Shown here piece by piece: positions 7,859 to 16,053 of a stretch of 40,403 nucleotides of DNA. The notes beneath the pieces were generated by a model. It was given only the letters and a program-made list of their open reading frames with translations. It had not been told where the DNA came from and made no database searches. The stretch comes from Rhodospirillales bacterium (GTDB lineage Bacteria > Pseudomonadota > Alphaproteobacteria > Rhodospirillales > Rhodospirillaceae): assembly GCA_028278135.1 (NCBI GenBank), contig JANQEW010000017.1, positions 1-40,403 on the forward strand, in the 5' to 3' direction. Position numbers and translations under genes: made by a program. Positions within the stretch are counted from its first letter, which is position 1. Every line of letters begins with the position of its first letter.

Positions 7859-8668
7859 TTACTTGGGCGGCGGGTTCTTATCCATCCACTCGTCGATTTC
7901 TTTTTCAGTCATGCGGTCGAAATCGGCTTGCGTGGGCTGTCCTGCCGGAAGGGGCCGCTGGCCGGATCGCAGCGTGCGCGAAGCGCGCTGGCCCGAAGCG
8001 GCCCGCTGGTCGCGGGCTTCCTGCCCTTGCTGACTGCCAGCCGCCGCCGCAAGGCGCGAGGCTTCCAGCACAACAAAGGACGGCTCTTTTTCTGCCTTCT
8101 CCACCCAGGCCTCGGCATCCGGGTCGCCGCGCTCGTAAGCGGCGACGGATTTTTCACGCCAAAGATGGGCAATGTAAGGATCGAGCTTGGAATAGTCCGA
8201 ACCAGCAGCGCGCTGGACTTCGCGGAAATAGTCCTGCGTGCTCCAATCGTCCTCAGCCCTGGAAATAATTTTCCCGTACTTGTCCTCAACGAACTTTTCA
8301 AAAAGCCCATTTAGGTAGTCAACAGCCGCCTGCTCCTGCTGAGAGGTTTGCGGTTGCGCGCGGCGCTCCATGTCTTCGCGCAATTTGTCAAAATCGGCCT
8401 GCCACTTACGCTGCTGGCCGTTTTCTTTCGACATGCGCTGAAGCAGAACGTCCATCGCGGTCATTTTCGTCTGCAAATCGGTAAGGGTTGCCTCGGGTTG
8501 CGCCTGCTGTTCTTCGGGTGTCGGGCTGTCGTCAACAGTCTCTTGCTGCTGCTCGGTTGCCGCTTCATGTTCATCAAGGACTTGATCAATCTGCTCTTCG
8601 TTCATGCTTTCAAATTGCTCAGTCCCCTCCATGTCGCTTGACACTTCTTGCGCTTGACCTTCAACCAT
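7859..8668 (-). CDS. Scaffolding protein
   Basis: The protein has 269 residues; ATG at 8668 follows GAGGAGGTAAGC. It is very Glu/Gln/Asp-rich. An acidic disordered N-terminus (1-70) is followed by long amphipathic helices (LQTKMTAMDVLLQRMSKENG, DYLNGLFEKFVEDKYG). A short basic/helical C-terminus (QADFDRMTEKEIDEWMDKN) probably contacts the capsid. The composition, length and position directly upstream of the major capsid gene fit an internal scaffold that directs procapsid assembly. Confidence 0.8.
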   Translation of the reverse strand: MVEGQAQEVSSDMEGTEQFESMNEEQIDQVLDEHEAATEQQQETVDDSPTPEEQQAQPEATLTDLQTKMTAMDVLLQRMSKENGQQRKWQADFDKLREDMERRAQPQTSQQEQAAVDYLNGLFEKFVEDKYGKIISRAEDDWSTQDYFREVQRAAGSDYSKLDPYIAHLWREKSVAAYERGDPDAEAWVEKAEKEPSFVVLEASRLAAAAGSQQGQEARDQRAASGQRASRTLRSGQRPLPAGQPTQADFDRMTEKEIDEWMDKNPPPK

Positions 8669-8684
8669 GCTTACCTCCTCACGC

Positions 8685-8757
8685 GGGAATGGCCCTGACG
8701 GGAGTCCCCACGCCTTCCTATTGGGTTTTTAATACCGAAATGGCCCTGTCAGGGAGT
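8685..8757 (-). repeat. Two imperfect ~21-bp direct repeats between scaffold and upstream gene
   Basis: On the plus strand, GGGAATGGCCCTGACGGGAGT (8685-8705, quoted minus its final base count limit) and a near copy with the core AATGGCCCTGTCAGGGAGT (8739-8757) flank a 31-33 bp T-rich spacer. The second copy contains CCCTGTCAGGG, a perfect inverted repeat, and overlaps the stop codon of the upstream 130-aa gene. It could be an RNA processing hairpin pair or a regulatory site ahead of the heavily expressed scaffold and capsid genes. Confidence 0.5.
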
Positions 8758-9141
8758 TTCGGTTTCGTCCTCGGGTTCTTTTTCCTGCTCAAGGAAAAAT
8801 CGTGTCTGCTTGGCAACGCCAAGCACAAAATCTGGCATCCGTTCAACGGTGCCCAAGTACTTGATATAGGCCCGCCGGTCCACGACGCGAGCATTTAGGT
8901 CCACCAGCTCGCCGTTGAACTTGGTTTCGGCGCCGGGGTGATTGCCTTCACTGGCAATCTGGCCGACGACGCGGGGCGCGTTTGACATCACCACCCGCTC
9001 AAGATCGTCCAGCAGGGCTGCGCGCTCGGTTTTCTGCGCGTCAGTCACCCATCGGATCAAAACCTCCCAGCCGGGATGGTCGACAAGCCCCTTAACTTTC
9101 ACCTCGTCGTCTAGAAGTTCTGCTGTTTCCTCTTCGTTCAA
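8749..9141 (-). CDS. Unrecognised acidic protein between portal and scaffold
   Basis: The protein has 130 residues. The TTG start at 9141 overlaps the portal TGA (TTGA). It is acidic and mainly helical, with WEVLIRWVTDAQKTERAALL and a C-terminal Glu/Asp tail. The segment ARVVDRRAYIKYLGTVERMPDFVL resembles the small helical protein often found between portal and scaffold in podovirus-like gene orders. No known domain recognised. Confidence 0.65.
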   Translation of the reverse strand: MNEEETAELLDDEVKVKGLVDHPGWEVLIRWVTDAQKTERAALLDDLERVVMSNAPRVVGQIASEGNHPGAETKFNGELVDLNARVVDRRAYIKYLGTVERMPDFVLGVAKQTRFFLEQEKEPEDETETP

Positions 9142-11210
9142 AATCCGGGTCCCCCCGCCGGGGATTGAGCCCCGGCCTCTGCGAGTTGCGTCACGCGCTC
9201 CGGCGTCACCGCCGGGCGAGGCTGGCGCGCGCCGTTGTTTCCTTCCGTGCCCGTGTCGGCGTCCATTTTGCGCCGAGCAAGATTGAGCATGTCGCTGCTA
9301 GGCAGCATCTTTTCGGCTTCCACAAAGTAGGTTTTGCCGTTGCGGACATCGGCCAGCGGCATCAACTCCTCGGTAATAAACTTGATGAAGTCGAATTTGT
9401 GCTGCACGCCTTCGTTATCCACAAAAATCTGCGGGGCCTTGGCGTGGGTTTCCATCATGCGCTCAAGAAAAACCGTCTTCTGCCGCAACTGGTTTTGCTT
9501 ACTCGCCTCCGCAGACACGCCCGACGGCGTGAATTTGTATTCGCCTTGCAGCTCGCCTAGCTCGACCTTGCGCGCTTTGCCGTCTATTGAGCTGTCGCGC
9601 ACCCACAAGTCGCCAGGCTGGGCAAACTGTTTGAGGCTCCAAAAGCATTCCTGGGCTAAGGCGCCGTAAAGCTCGTGATACGTCAGCTCGACAACCGACT
9701 GAAACCGGCTGGTAGACGACTGCGACAGCAGCGAGGTCTCCGTGGCGGTCTCGCCGCCGCCTAAGCCCATCGCAATGTCGTTGCTGGCCGTGGTTTCGCG
9801 CATATAGGCCACCACGTCGGCCAGTTCCGCCTTGGCCTCGCGAATGGCGGTCACATCGACCGGAAAATGCTTGATCTTGTTGGCGTCCAGCACCGGGATT
9901 AGGGACTTTTCGTCCAAAATGGTTTTTCGACCCTCGATGCCCGACCCGCGCTCGTAGAAAGTCGGGTTTTGCAGCGCCTTTTTCACAAGCTCCTGCTTGT
10001 TCCCCATCAGCCGATTGGCGTAGTTCTGAAGTTCCGCTATCGGGTCAAGCGCTGACCTACCCAGTAGGCGGCGCGGGCGGATGGAGTACCTGAAAGACCC
10101 GTAAGGCTTGCGCTTGGGCACAAGCTGATTGGGCTCGAACATAACCACTTTTCGCCCGTTGACGATCCACCAGTGAAACTTGCCCGTTTGCATTTCTTCT
10201 TTACCGACAACCTGGTTGCCCTCGGCGTCTTTGTGGGGCACGCGCCAGGCGATGTCGGCATACCACTCGTCGACGGCGTAGGTGCCGTCTTCGGCGTTTT
10301 CATATTCATTTTCACCAATCCTCTTCTGGCGGATGCGCTCCCGATCTTCGTTTTCGCGATCTGAGGTCTCTTCGTTTTGCAGGATGTACTCAACGCCCTC
10401 AATCTCGCCGTTTTGCTGCATGACCAGCAGCTCTTCGTCGGTCAAATAGTCGCGATGCCGCACATAGGGACTTTCTTGAATGCGCGACATGCACCTCGGG
10501 TCCCAAAGCATCCTATTCATAGGCACCGGCTCCCAATTCCACCGGCCCTTTGTTTCGGTTTTTTGGCTTTCGCCGCTATAAATCGGGTCACCCGTCTGGA
10601 TGTCGCGGTCATACAGCGGCGTGATTTCTTCTTCTTCGTAGATCTCCCAAAAACTTTTAAAAAAGCCCGTCCCCTCAATCGACTGGGTTTTGATTGCGTC
10701 AAAGCCCTTTTCGGTGGTGTTGGTCATGTAAACGACCGTTTGGTTCACCAAATCCTCGACCGTTTTCACCCTCTCGTTGTTTTCCGTAAAAAACTGAGGG
10801 ATCGCATCAACGACCTTGGTGCGCCCAAACATGGCAGCCGACCGGCGCGCCACGTCGGTATCAATGACGGTGGTACTCACCGGCAAGAACACGCCCTTGC
10901 CGCCGCCCACCATCTTGTTTTCGTACATCATGTAAAACTCGTCGGCGCGCGTGTTCTGCTTTTCAAACCACTTCGCAAAGGCACCTTCCCGCTTTTTGCA
11001 GTAGTTCAGCACCCACTCCTCGCTCAAGCCCTCCGGAAACTTAACCGGCGGCTGCACCTCGTCATCAGGGGAGGCTTTCCCGGCCTTCAAGGCGCGGGTG
11101 AACTTGTCCTGGGGGCGCTGCTTCTCGCGTTCCCCGGCCATGTCCTTGGGAACACGACCGGCATTGGTCGGCAAGTCAGCGCCGTCAAATTGTTCAGCGC
11201 GCAGTACCAA
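9138..11210 (-). CDS. Portal protein (P22-type, ~690 aa)
   Basis: The frame begins with TTG at 11210, directly after the terminase stop. An ATG at residue 24 (MAGEREKQ) with AAGGAC just upstream is an alternative start. Portal features are the N-terminal alpha-helical part with YCKKREGAFAKWFEKQN, a wing region with repeated aromatic strands (GRWNWEPVPMNRMLWDP), and a conserved-looking stretch RRLLGRSALDPIAELQNYANRLMGNKQELVKKALQNP. The last of these resembles the stem helix and tunnel loop of P22-like portals. Portals form the dodecameric DNA channel at one capsid vertex. The length near 700 residues and the location between terminase and scaffold fit. Confidence 0.85.
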   Translation of the reverse strand: MVLRAEQFDGADLPTNAGRVPKDMAGEREKQRPQDKFTRALKAGKASPDDEVQPPVKFPEGLSEEWVLNYCKKREGAFAKWFEKQNTRADEFYMMYENKMVGGGKGVFLPVSTTVIDTDVARRSAAMFGRTKVVDAIPQFFTENNERVKTVEDLVNQTVVYMTNTTEKGFDAIKTQSIEGTGFFKSFWEIYEEEEITPLYDRDIQTGDPIYSGESQKTETKGRWNWEPVPMNRMLWDPRCMSRIQESPYVRHRDYLTDEELLVMQQNGEIEGVEYILQNEETSDRENEDRERIRQKRIGENEYENAEDGTYAVDEWYADIAWRVPHKDAEGNQVVGKEEMQTGKFHWWIVNGRKVVMFEPNQLVPKRKPYGSFRYSIRPRRLLGRSALDPIAELQNYANRLMGNKQELVKKALQNPTFYERGSGIEGRKTILDEKSLIPVLDANKIKHFPVDVTAIREAKAELADVVAYMRETTASNDIAMGLGGGETATETSLLSQSSTSRFQSVVELTYHELYGALAQECFWSLKQFAQPGDLWVRDSSIDGKARKVELGELQGEYKFTPSGVSAEASKQNQLRQKTVFLERMMETHAKAPQIFVDNEGVQHKFDFIKFITEELMPLADVRNGKTYFVEAEKMLPSSDMLNLARRKMDADTGTEGNNGARQPRPAVTPERVTQLAEAGAQSPAGGPGF

Positions 11211-12632
11211 TTAAAGCCTCGCTGTCGGCTGCATCATCATTTTGAGAACCTCGGCAGCGTAGGGATCAATTTCTTTTTCCTCGGCCTTTTTAATCATGGG
11301 AGCCTTGTCCTCTAAAATCGCCATAATCAAATAGCGCAGGGCATCAGCCTCGTCGTCATCCTTCTTAAGCGGCTTCTCCTTCATCACCCCATTGACGTTG
11401 ATGGGGTTCCACATATACCGCTTCATGCACTTGATTGTTTCCGGGCACCGCCGCTTAAAAAGAAACAGCTTCGGCTTGCTCGTATCTGGTCGCACATGCA
11501 GGAATTCGGCTACCTTCAAAATCCCTGCGTCAACGTTGTTGTTCGCGCGGCGGGCAAGGATGCCGTTGACGGCAAACTCGTCCATCACCGTGCGATTGAC
11601 CTGGCCGCCCATGCGGTCGGTCGAGGGGTCCATGTAGACGATGATTTCGCCTAAGTCGGTCCGCTCGACCGGATCGTCTTCGCATTCCTTGTAGACGTTT
11701 TTGGCAACCGTGGAGGCGAGCTGCTGGTTTACGCTCATCTCCTTGTAAATGTAGACGTTGCCTTCCTCGTCTAGCGCGCCCCACAGGACCACCGTTTTGT
11801 GGCGGTAGCCCCAGTCAAGGCTGATAAACCTGGGCCAGTGCAGCGGGATCGGGAAGCTCTCAATGCCGTGAATGTTTTCGTTGAACTCAGGGTAAACCTG
11901 ACCTCCCCGCACATCCCAGCTACCCTCCACAAACCGCTTCACCCAGTCGGCGGGCTTGGTCTTGAGCAGCTCCTCAATGTAGCCCTCGCCTAAATTGGCG
12001 CGATTGGCCTCTGTGGACGCCTCGTATAAGTAATAATGCGTCTCAGGGTTGGCCTTGATACGGTCAAACACCCAGCCGGGGTCAGGGTTGCCGGTGATAA
12101 ACCCGAAACTCTTCGGCTTGAAACCGTATTTTTTTGCAAACTCTTTGGTACGGGCCGCGTTCCAATACGAAAGGCGGCTCTCGAGGTGCGACACCAGCTC
12201 TTCATCGATTTCTTCGGCCTGGTCGAGGTAATAAGCCCCCAGTTCCTGGCCGAGCATCAAATCCGGGTTGTCGGCGTACCTAAACCGGATCGTGGACGGC
12301 TCCCCGCGCGTTTTCAGCTCGAGGTTGTACCACTTGGCATCCCACTTGAGCACATAGGGCCCAGGGTTGAGGGTGCCGCCGTTCCTTTTTTTAACTAACT
12401 TAAAAAGCTCGTTAGCCGTGGTGTCAAAAAGCTCCTGATAGGTTTTTCGCCCGATCAAAATCACGTTGCCGGGCATGGCATCAGCCAGCCAAAGCACACG
12501 CCCGCAGGCCCCTATCGTCTTACCGTTACGAATGCCGCCATAAAACGCCGAAAACTTGTGGCGGTTGAAAACAAACTCCCTTTGAATGGGGTTGTTTTCA
12601 AAATTTAGGATCGGCTCTAGAGCTTCACTCAA
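11211..12632 (-). CDS. terL: Terminase large subunit
   Basis: The protein has 473 residues. The TTG start at 12632 overlaps the upstream TGA. Walker A is GGIRNGKT at residues 32-39, and the Walker B/catalytic Glu region is YYLDQAEE at 134-141. A coupling-type motif FITGNPDP lies near 178-185. The nuclease domain begins around 265, with acidic residues in SLDWGY (D273), MDPSTD (D335) and DDDEADA (425-431), the usual RNase H-like metal-site pattern. It packages DNA into the procapsid through the portal encoded next. All expected ATPase and nuclease residues appear present. Confidence 0.95.
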   Translation of the reverse strand: MSEALEPILNFENNPIQREFVFNRHKFSAFYGGIRNGKTIGACGRVLWLADAMPGNVILIGRKTYQELFDTTANELFKLVKKRNGGTLNPGPYVLKWDAKWYNLELKTRGEPSTIRFRYADNPDLMLGQELGAYYLDQAEEIDEELVSHLESRLSYWNAARTKEFAKKYGFKPKSFGFITGNPDPGWVFDRIKANPETHYYLYEASTEANRANLGEGYIEELLKTKPADWVKRFVEGSWDVRGGQVYPEFNENIHGIESFPIPLHWPRFISLDWGYRHKTVVLWGALDEEGNVYIYKEMSVNQQLASTVAKNVYKECEDDPVERTDLGEIIVYMDPSTDRMGGQVNRTVMDEFAVNGILARRANNNVDAGILKVAEFLHVRPDTSKPKLFLFKRRCPETIKCMKRYMWNPINVNGVMKEKPLKKDDDEADALRYLIMAILEDKAPMIKKAEEKEIDPYAAEVLKMMMQPTARL

Positions 12633-13216
12633 CCCTGCAGCACCACCTTCAGGCCCAGGACCTTGCCGCCGCGAATAATCGGCTCAGTGTGCAAGTCGGC
12701 GACTTGAAGGCCTCGTTTGCCCAGCTCCTGCCTCAATTCGGTCGTGGGCCGGTCCGCCCGAAGCTGGCACGCAAAAGTCCCGTCGGCGCCCCAGCCACGT
12801 TGCCTAAACGAGTCGATAATGATTTTGCACGTCTCGTCCATCGCGTTGGACTTGCCCGCGCGAGCGGCCTCGTCCTGGGCGCGGTAAAATTCGCGCTCCT
12901 TGTCGGTGATTTGGCCCTCCGCGACCAGCGGGGCGGTGGGCGGAAACTCTTCCGGGGGCACCACTCGGCTTACCACCACCGGGTTAGGCTGGGCCGAGGG
13001 GATTGACCCCTGCACGCGCTGCGGCACCTCTTGTAAATCGCTAATCGCCGGTCCCTTGGGCCAGCACACCTCAAAGGCGCGATCCAAGTAGGCGCGCAGG
13101 TACAGCAAATACTCTTCCTCGGCCATCGGGCTTTTGGCCCGCAAGCGCGCCTTTTTAATCAGTTCCTTTTCAAAGATCTGAAACTGTGCATCTTTCAGCA
13201 GTGCTCGGTAATCCAT
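12629..13216 (-). CDS. Protein of unknown function upstream of terminase
   Basis: I chose the ATG at 13216 (MDYRALLKD), because GGAGGAGGGTGT precedes it; a longer frame to 13369 lacks such a signal. It gives 195 residues. Residues 1-70 are helical and basic. A Pro/Val-rich linker follows, then a C-terminal half with LRADRPTTELRQELGKRGLQVADL. It overlaps the large terminase start by 4 nt. Its position is where small terminases often lie, but no DNA-binding fold can be recognised, and another candidate exists at 15451-16053. Confidence 0.7.
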   Translation of the reverse strand: MDYRALLKDAQFQIFEKELIKKARLRAKSPMAEEEYLLYLRAYLDRAFEVCWPKGPAISDLQEVPQRVQGSIPSAQPNPVVVSRVVPPEEFPPTAPLVAEGQITDKEREFYRAQDEAARAGKSNAMDETCKIIIDSFRQRGWGADGTFACQLRADRPTTELRQELGKRGLQVADLHTEPIIRGGKVLGLKVVLQG

Positions 13217-13253
13217 ACACCCTCCTCCGCTGGTGCCTGTTCCACATGGAACG

Positions 13254-13580
13254 TCAAACACGTTCGTCGGGCCCGTTGTCAGGGTTTTGCTGGTCATACT
13301 TACTCCGCAGCCGCTGGCTGGGGCATTGCTTGTTATCGCACCACTCATCGGCGGCCTTGAGTCGTCCACACCAACCGCACAAGTTATCCGACGATGCTTC
13401 CTGAATAACTTTTTTCGGCCCTATCAAGTCGCCGTTGTAGACGTTGCGCTTGCGCCCGCGCCAGTCGCGGACAATCCCAGCTTGCCATTCCATCTCAAGT
13501 TGCTGGTCTTCCGTCCCGCTTTTCCATGCCTTCCGCACAATCTGCTCGGCGTAGTAAACCGGGTCTCTTTTTTTTGCCAT
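13254..13580 (-). CDS. Small protein with a C4 zinc-ribbon-like motif
   Basis: The protein has 108 residues, with ATG at 13580. The N-terminal half is helical and basic (VYYAEQIVRKAWK). Cysteines at CGWCGRLK and CDNKQC (spacing C-x2-C-x10-C-x4-C) suggest a metal-binding knuckle. The tail is basic and polar. It belongs to the small-gene string between methyltransferase and terminase. Function unknown; nucleic-acid binding is an inference from the cysteines and charge. Confidence 0.6.
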   Translation of the reverse strand: MAKKRDPVYYAEQIVRKAWKSGTEDQQLEMEWQAGIVRDWRGRKRNVYNGDLIGPKKVIQEASSDNLCGWCGRLKAADEWCDNKQCPSQRLRSKYDQQNPDNGPDERV

Positions 13581-13669
13581 GTCAGGCTCAAACTGCGCTG
13601 ACAGGGGGGTGAGGTTCCGTTGCCCCAGGCCGGAGGGGTGTCGCCCCCGGATTGGCCCCTGCCAACTCT

Positions 13670-13798
13670 TTACTTGCGCTTCCGTTTACGCGCCTTGGCT
13701 GCTATGTATTCGCTTCTAGCGTCCTTGGCGAACTTTTTGGCAACCGCAGGCTTTTTCGCGTAAAGGTAACGGCGCTGTTTTTCCGATTGAAAGGGCAT
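13670..13798 (-). CDS. Small basic phage protein (MPFxSEKQRRYL type)
   Basis: The protein has 42 residues, with ATG at 13798 and TAA at 13670. It begins MPFQSEKQRRYLYAKKPAVA and ends in a run of Lys/Arg. This N-terminal motif recurs in tiny proteins found in many tailed-phage packaging regions, as I recall from the family style. The function is not known. High positive charge suggests nucleic-acid contact. Confidence 0.7.
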   Translation of the reverse strand: MPFQSEKQRRYLYAKKPAVAKKFAKDARSEYIAAKARKRKRK

Positions 13799-13809
13799 AT
13801 CGGTTCACC

Positions 13810-13995
13810 CTACTCTTCCCGGCACTGCTGACACACGCAGCCGCCGGTCTCTTCGTCAAATTCAAACAGGGCCTCGTCGTGCTGGCCGCGCCAATAGTCC
13901 TCGTCTGTAAGCTGCGGGGGGTTTTTTCCGTTACCCCGGATGGAGTCGGCCACAGCCTCCCCCATTTCGGCCCCGCGCTTTTCTTTAGGCGGCAC
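13810..13995 (-). CDS. Small acidic protein with C-terminal cysteines
   Basis: The protein has 61 residues. The GTG start at 13995 overlaps the methyltransferase stop by 11 nt; an internal ATG at residue 11 is an alternative. It has QLTDEDYWRGQHDEALFEFDEETGG-type acidic sequence and a C-terminal CVCQQC. This may be a partial metal-binding site. No function recognised. Confidence 0.55.
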   Translation of the reverse strand: MPPKEKRGAEMGEAVADSIRGNGKNPPQLTDEDYWRGQHDEALFEFDEETGGCVCQQCREE

Positions 13996-14794
13996 TGTCA
14001 GCCCCCCAAAGCTTCAAAACCCCCTGCGATAGCCGCCGGGCGGCGATCTCGCAGTACTTTTCCTCTAATTCGATGCCGATGGCCCGCTTACCCAAGTTTT
14101 TCGCGGCCACCAGGGTGGTCCCCGACCCCGCAAAGGGATCGAGGATCACATCCCCGCCGAAGCGCTCGATACAAAGCTGCATGATGCCCACGGGCTTCTG
14201 CGTCGGGTGCTCGTATTCGGTCGACGCATCAGGCATCGCACGCCAGATCGACCCGTGCCGCTTGCCCGGCACCGTCCACTCACCACCCTCGGAGGCGTAC
14301 AGGATGGCCTCATAGTCCAAGGCGTAAGACGACTCCAAGTCGCCCATGCCGCCCTTGTCCTTGTGCCAAATAATCTGGCCGTGGACCTTGTGAACCTTCT
14401 CAATTTCAGCCTTCCAGGCCGCCGACAAGTCCCAGCGCGTGAAGCAGGCCAGGGTTTTGGCGCGCAGCAGGGGCAGCCAACCCACAAACATCTCGCCGTC
14501 ATTGGCGATCTTGTCGAACTTCTCGCGCTTCATGTTCGACTGAAAGTCCATGCCATACGGCGGGTCCGTCAGCGCAAAGTCGACCTTGGGCAACAGCGGC
14601 AGAATGTCTAGACAGTCGCCGTGGTACAAAACTACCGACTCGTCCTGGTAATACGGCTTCACCCCGCCCTCACAAAACATCCCGCATCCATGCGGACACG
14701 GCCCCTTGTCATGAAAGGCCAAATGCTCCTGGCCGGGCACCTGCACATAGCCCGAGCCCCTACAATCCGGGCACACTCTCAGGCCAGCTTCCAA
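13985..14794 (-). CDS. DNA adenine/cytosine-N4 methyltransferase with N-terminal zinc finger
   Basis: The frame has up to 269 residues from TTG at 14794; a GTG at 14776, just after the upstream stop, is an alternative start. Motif IV is TDPPYG at 76-81. The AdoMet-binding motif I is DPFAGSGTT at about 219-227, near the C-terminus. This circularly arranged order is that of beta-class amino-methyltransferases. The N-terminus has CPDCRGSG and CPHGCG-type cysteines (8-42), a DnaJ-like zinc knuckle. The enzyme would methylate the exocyclic amino group of A or C in a short site. No restriction endonuclease is nearby, so it is an orphan enzyme, probably protecting phage DNA. It is placed unusually, inside the packaging operon. 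Confidence 0.9.
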   Translation of the reverse strand: MEAGLRVCPDCRGSGYVQVPGQEHLAFHDKGPCPHGCGMFCEGGVKPYYQDESVVLYHGDCLDILPLLPKVDFALTDPPYGMDFQSNMKREKFDKIANDGEMFVGWLPLLRAKTLACFTRWDLSAAWKAEIEKVHKVHGQIIWHKDKGGMGDLESSYALDYEAILYASEGGEWTVPGKRHGSIWRAMPDASTEYEHPTQKPVGIMQLCIERFGGDVILDPFAGSGTTLVAAKNLGKRAIGIELEEKYCEIAARRLSQGVLKLWGADSAA

Positions 14795-14982
14795 AACGGC
14801 GCGTAGTAGAAGTCAGCCTGCTTCGCGCCGTCCCTGTGGACCAGCATCCCGCCGTCGGGCACCATCGGCGCACGCACCACAGTGCCGCGTGCCCTCTCTG
14901 TATGACGTGCGTCACATAAGTGAGCCCGTTTGAAATGATCCAGGCCCAGCCAGCTCAATCTCACCCGGTCACCAGCCTTCAC
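14779..14982 (-). CDS. Small SH3-like/KOW-like protein, unknown function
   Basis: The protein has 67 residues. The GTG start at 14982 overlaps the upstream TGA (GTGA). It opens with VKAGDRVRLSWLG and contains RGTVVRAPMV and GMLVHRDGAKQ, a strand pattern typical of small beta-barrel (SH3/KOW-like) folds. Translational coupling on both sides supports it as a real gene. Function unknown. Confidence 0.65.
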   Translation of the reverse strand: MKAGDRVRLSWLGLDHFKRAHLCDARHTERARGTVVRAPMVPDGGMLVHRDGAKQADFYYAPFWKLA

Positions 14983-15188
14983 CTGGCCGCCTTAAACATC
15001 TCTTCCCAACAGTAGGTTGGGCCCGCAGCCGGGTTGTTCGTGAACGGCGAGTAAAAGCCCGTTGTGTCATTGTTTGACGGGTTCAAACTGTCGCCGAGTA
15101 ACTTGCGTTTCTTTTCCCGCATGTAAAAAAGCCTGTGACCGGCAACTCCCTTTTTCTTAACGGTTTTCCGCATAATGCAACTCCGCAT
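14979..15188 (-). CDS. Small basic protein
   Basis: The protein has 69 residues. Starts are possible at ATG 15188 or ATG 15173 (MRKTVKKKG). The N-terminus is Lys/Arg-rich, and the C-terminus ends EEMFKAAR. It overlaps the next gene by 4 nt as GTGA, which supports translation. No family recognised. Confidence 0.55.
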   Translation of the reverse strand: MRSCIMRKTVKKKGVAGHRLFYMREKKRKLLGDSLNPSNNDTTGFYSPFTNNPAAGPTYCWEEMFKAAR

Positions 15189-15195
15189 GACCGTT

Positions 15196-15324
15196 TCAAA
15201 TCCAGATCCCGCCGTGATCCCTGGGGAGCCTTCGCTTGGGCTTGGGCGATCCGGGATTGCTGTTGCACATTGTGGTCGCCGGTTGCACGGCGCTCACCAC
15301 TTGCCCACGCACCCCCCACCCCAT
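15196..15324 (-). CDS. Possible 42-aa basic protein
   Basis: ATG at 15324 follows GGAGGCCTG, and TGA lies at 15196, 7 nt before the next gene. The peptide includes NSNPGSPKPKRRLPRDHGG, strongly basic and Pro-rich. It fills an otherwise empty part of the operon. It is supported only by the ribosome-binding site, the tight spacing and composition; a longer GTG-started frame here (15083-15370) is less likely. Confidence 0.45.
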   Translation of the reverse strand: MGWGVRGQVVSAVQPATTMCNSNPGSPKPKRRLPRDHGGIWI

Positions 15325-15450
15325 CAGGCCTCCACAATCGAAGGCCTTGTTGTGCCTCGGTCGGGATCACTCAGCACAAATGCAGCACTGTTTGGGCTGG
15401 GCCTGGGCAGGCATGCACGCCTGTTGGTCATTCCGTCAGCCAGCCGCTCC

Positions 15451-16053
15451 CTACTCAGGGGACTGATCGAACATCTTGGCCGCTTCCCCTTGCAACTCAC
15501 CGGCGAACAGGGGCGCAATCTGCACCGCATTGGCGATCTGGTTGACCACTTGCACCTGGGCCACCTGTGGTGACAGGCCAACACGATCTAGTAGTCCAAG
15601 CGACGCCTTGACCCGTGTGGGCTCGTCATCCACTTTCTCTAGATGCTGTATGCCTTTTCCGTCGCCTACTGCGATGTGTTTGGTAGCATCGAGCCCCTGT
15701 ACAAGCTTTTCGACGGCGTGCGGGGCACGCTCGTGCAACATTGCGTCAGCCACTAGCTTTTTACTTTTCTTTAGAGCATCAACAACGCGAATGGCCAGCT
15801 TCTCGGGGTCATCGAGTTTAATCAGCTTCTTGTGTAACGAAAGTCGCTTAGAAGCTTGAGTATATTCAATGACGGGGTCATGGTTCGCGCAGAAGGCCTT
15901 CAACGACACTGAAGGGTCTTCTTTTCGCTCATTGAGGTATTCAGTTATCCAAACATCCCACGGTTTCGCTGGTCGACCGACCTTGCGTTGGGGCTTGATA
16001 GTGCTAACCTCAGTCTTCTGGTTCACCGTAGATGAAGGCTCTAAATCTGGCAT
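15451..16053 (-). CDS. Putative small terminase / helix-turn-helix protein
   Basis: ATG at 16053 (MPDLEPSST) follows GAGGAGGACC; longer frames to 16074 are possible. It gives 200 residues. Residues about 28-80 (KVGRPAKPWDVWITEYLNE, then KAFCANHD and YTQASKRLSLHKKLIKL) look like a homeodomain-type DNA-binding unit. The rest is helical, with a C-terminal segment VQVVNQIANAVQIAPLF that could oligomerise. This two-part layout resembles small terminases. The methyltransferase and several small genes separate it from the large subunit, which is unusual, so the assignment is tentative. Confidence 0.5.
   Translation of the reverse strand: MPDLEPSSTVNQKTEVSTIKPQRKVGRPAKPWDVWITEYLNERKEDPSVSLKAFCANHDPVIEYTQASKRLSLHKKLIKLDDPEKLAIRVVDALKKSKKLVADAMLHERAPHAVEKLVQGLDATKHIAVGDGKGIQHLEKVDDEPTRVKASLGLLDRVGLSPQVAQVQVVNQIANAVQIAPLFAGELQGEAAKMFDQSPE

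Noticed and set aside
10377-11315. 312-residue plus-strand frame opposite portal and terminase
   Set aside because: Antisense shadow of two recognised genes; no start signal.
15083-15370. 95-residue minus-strand frame
   Set aside because: Overlaps the coupled 69-aa gene out of frame; the 42-residue frame at 15196-15324 has a better start signal.
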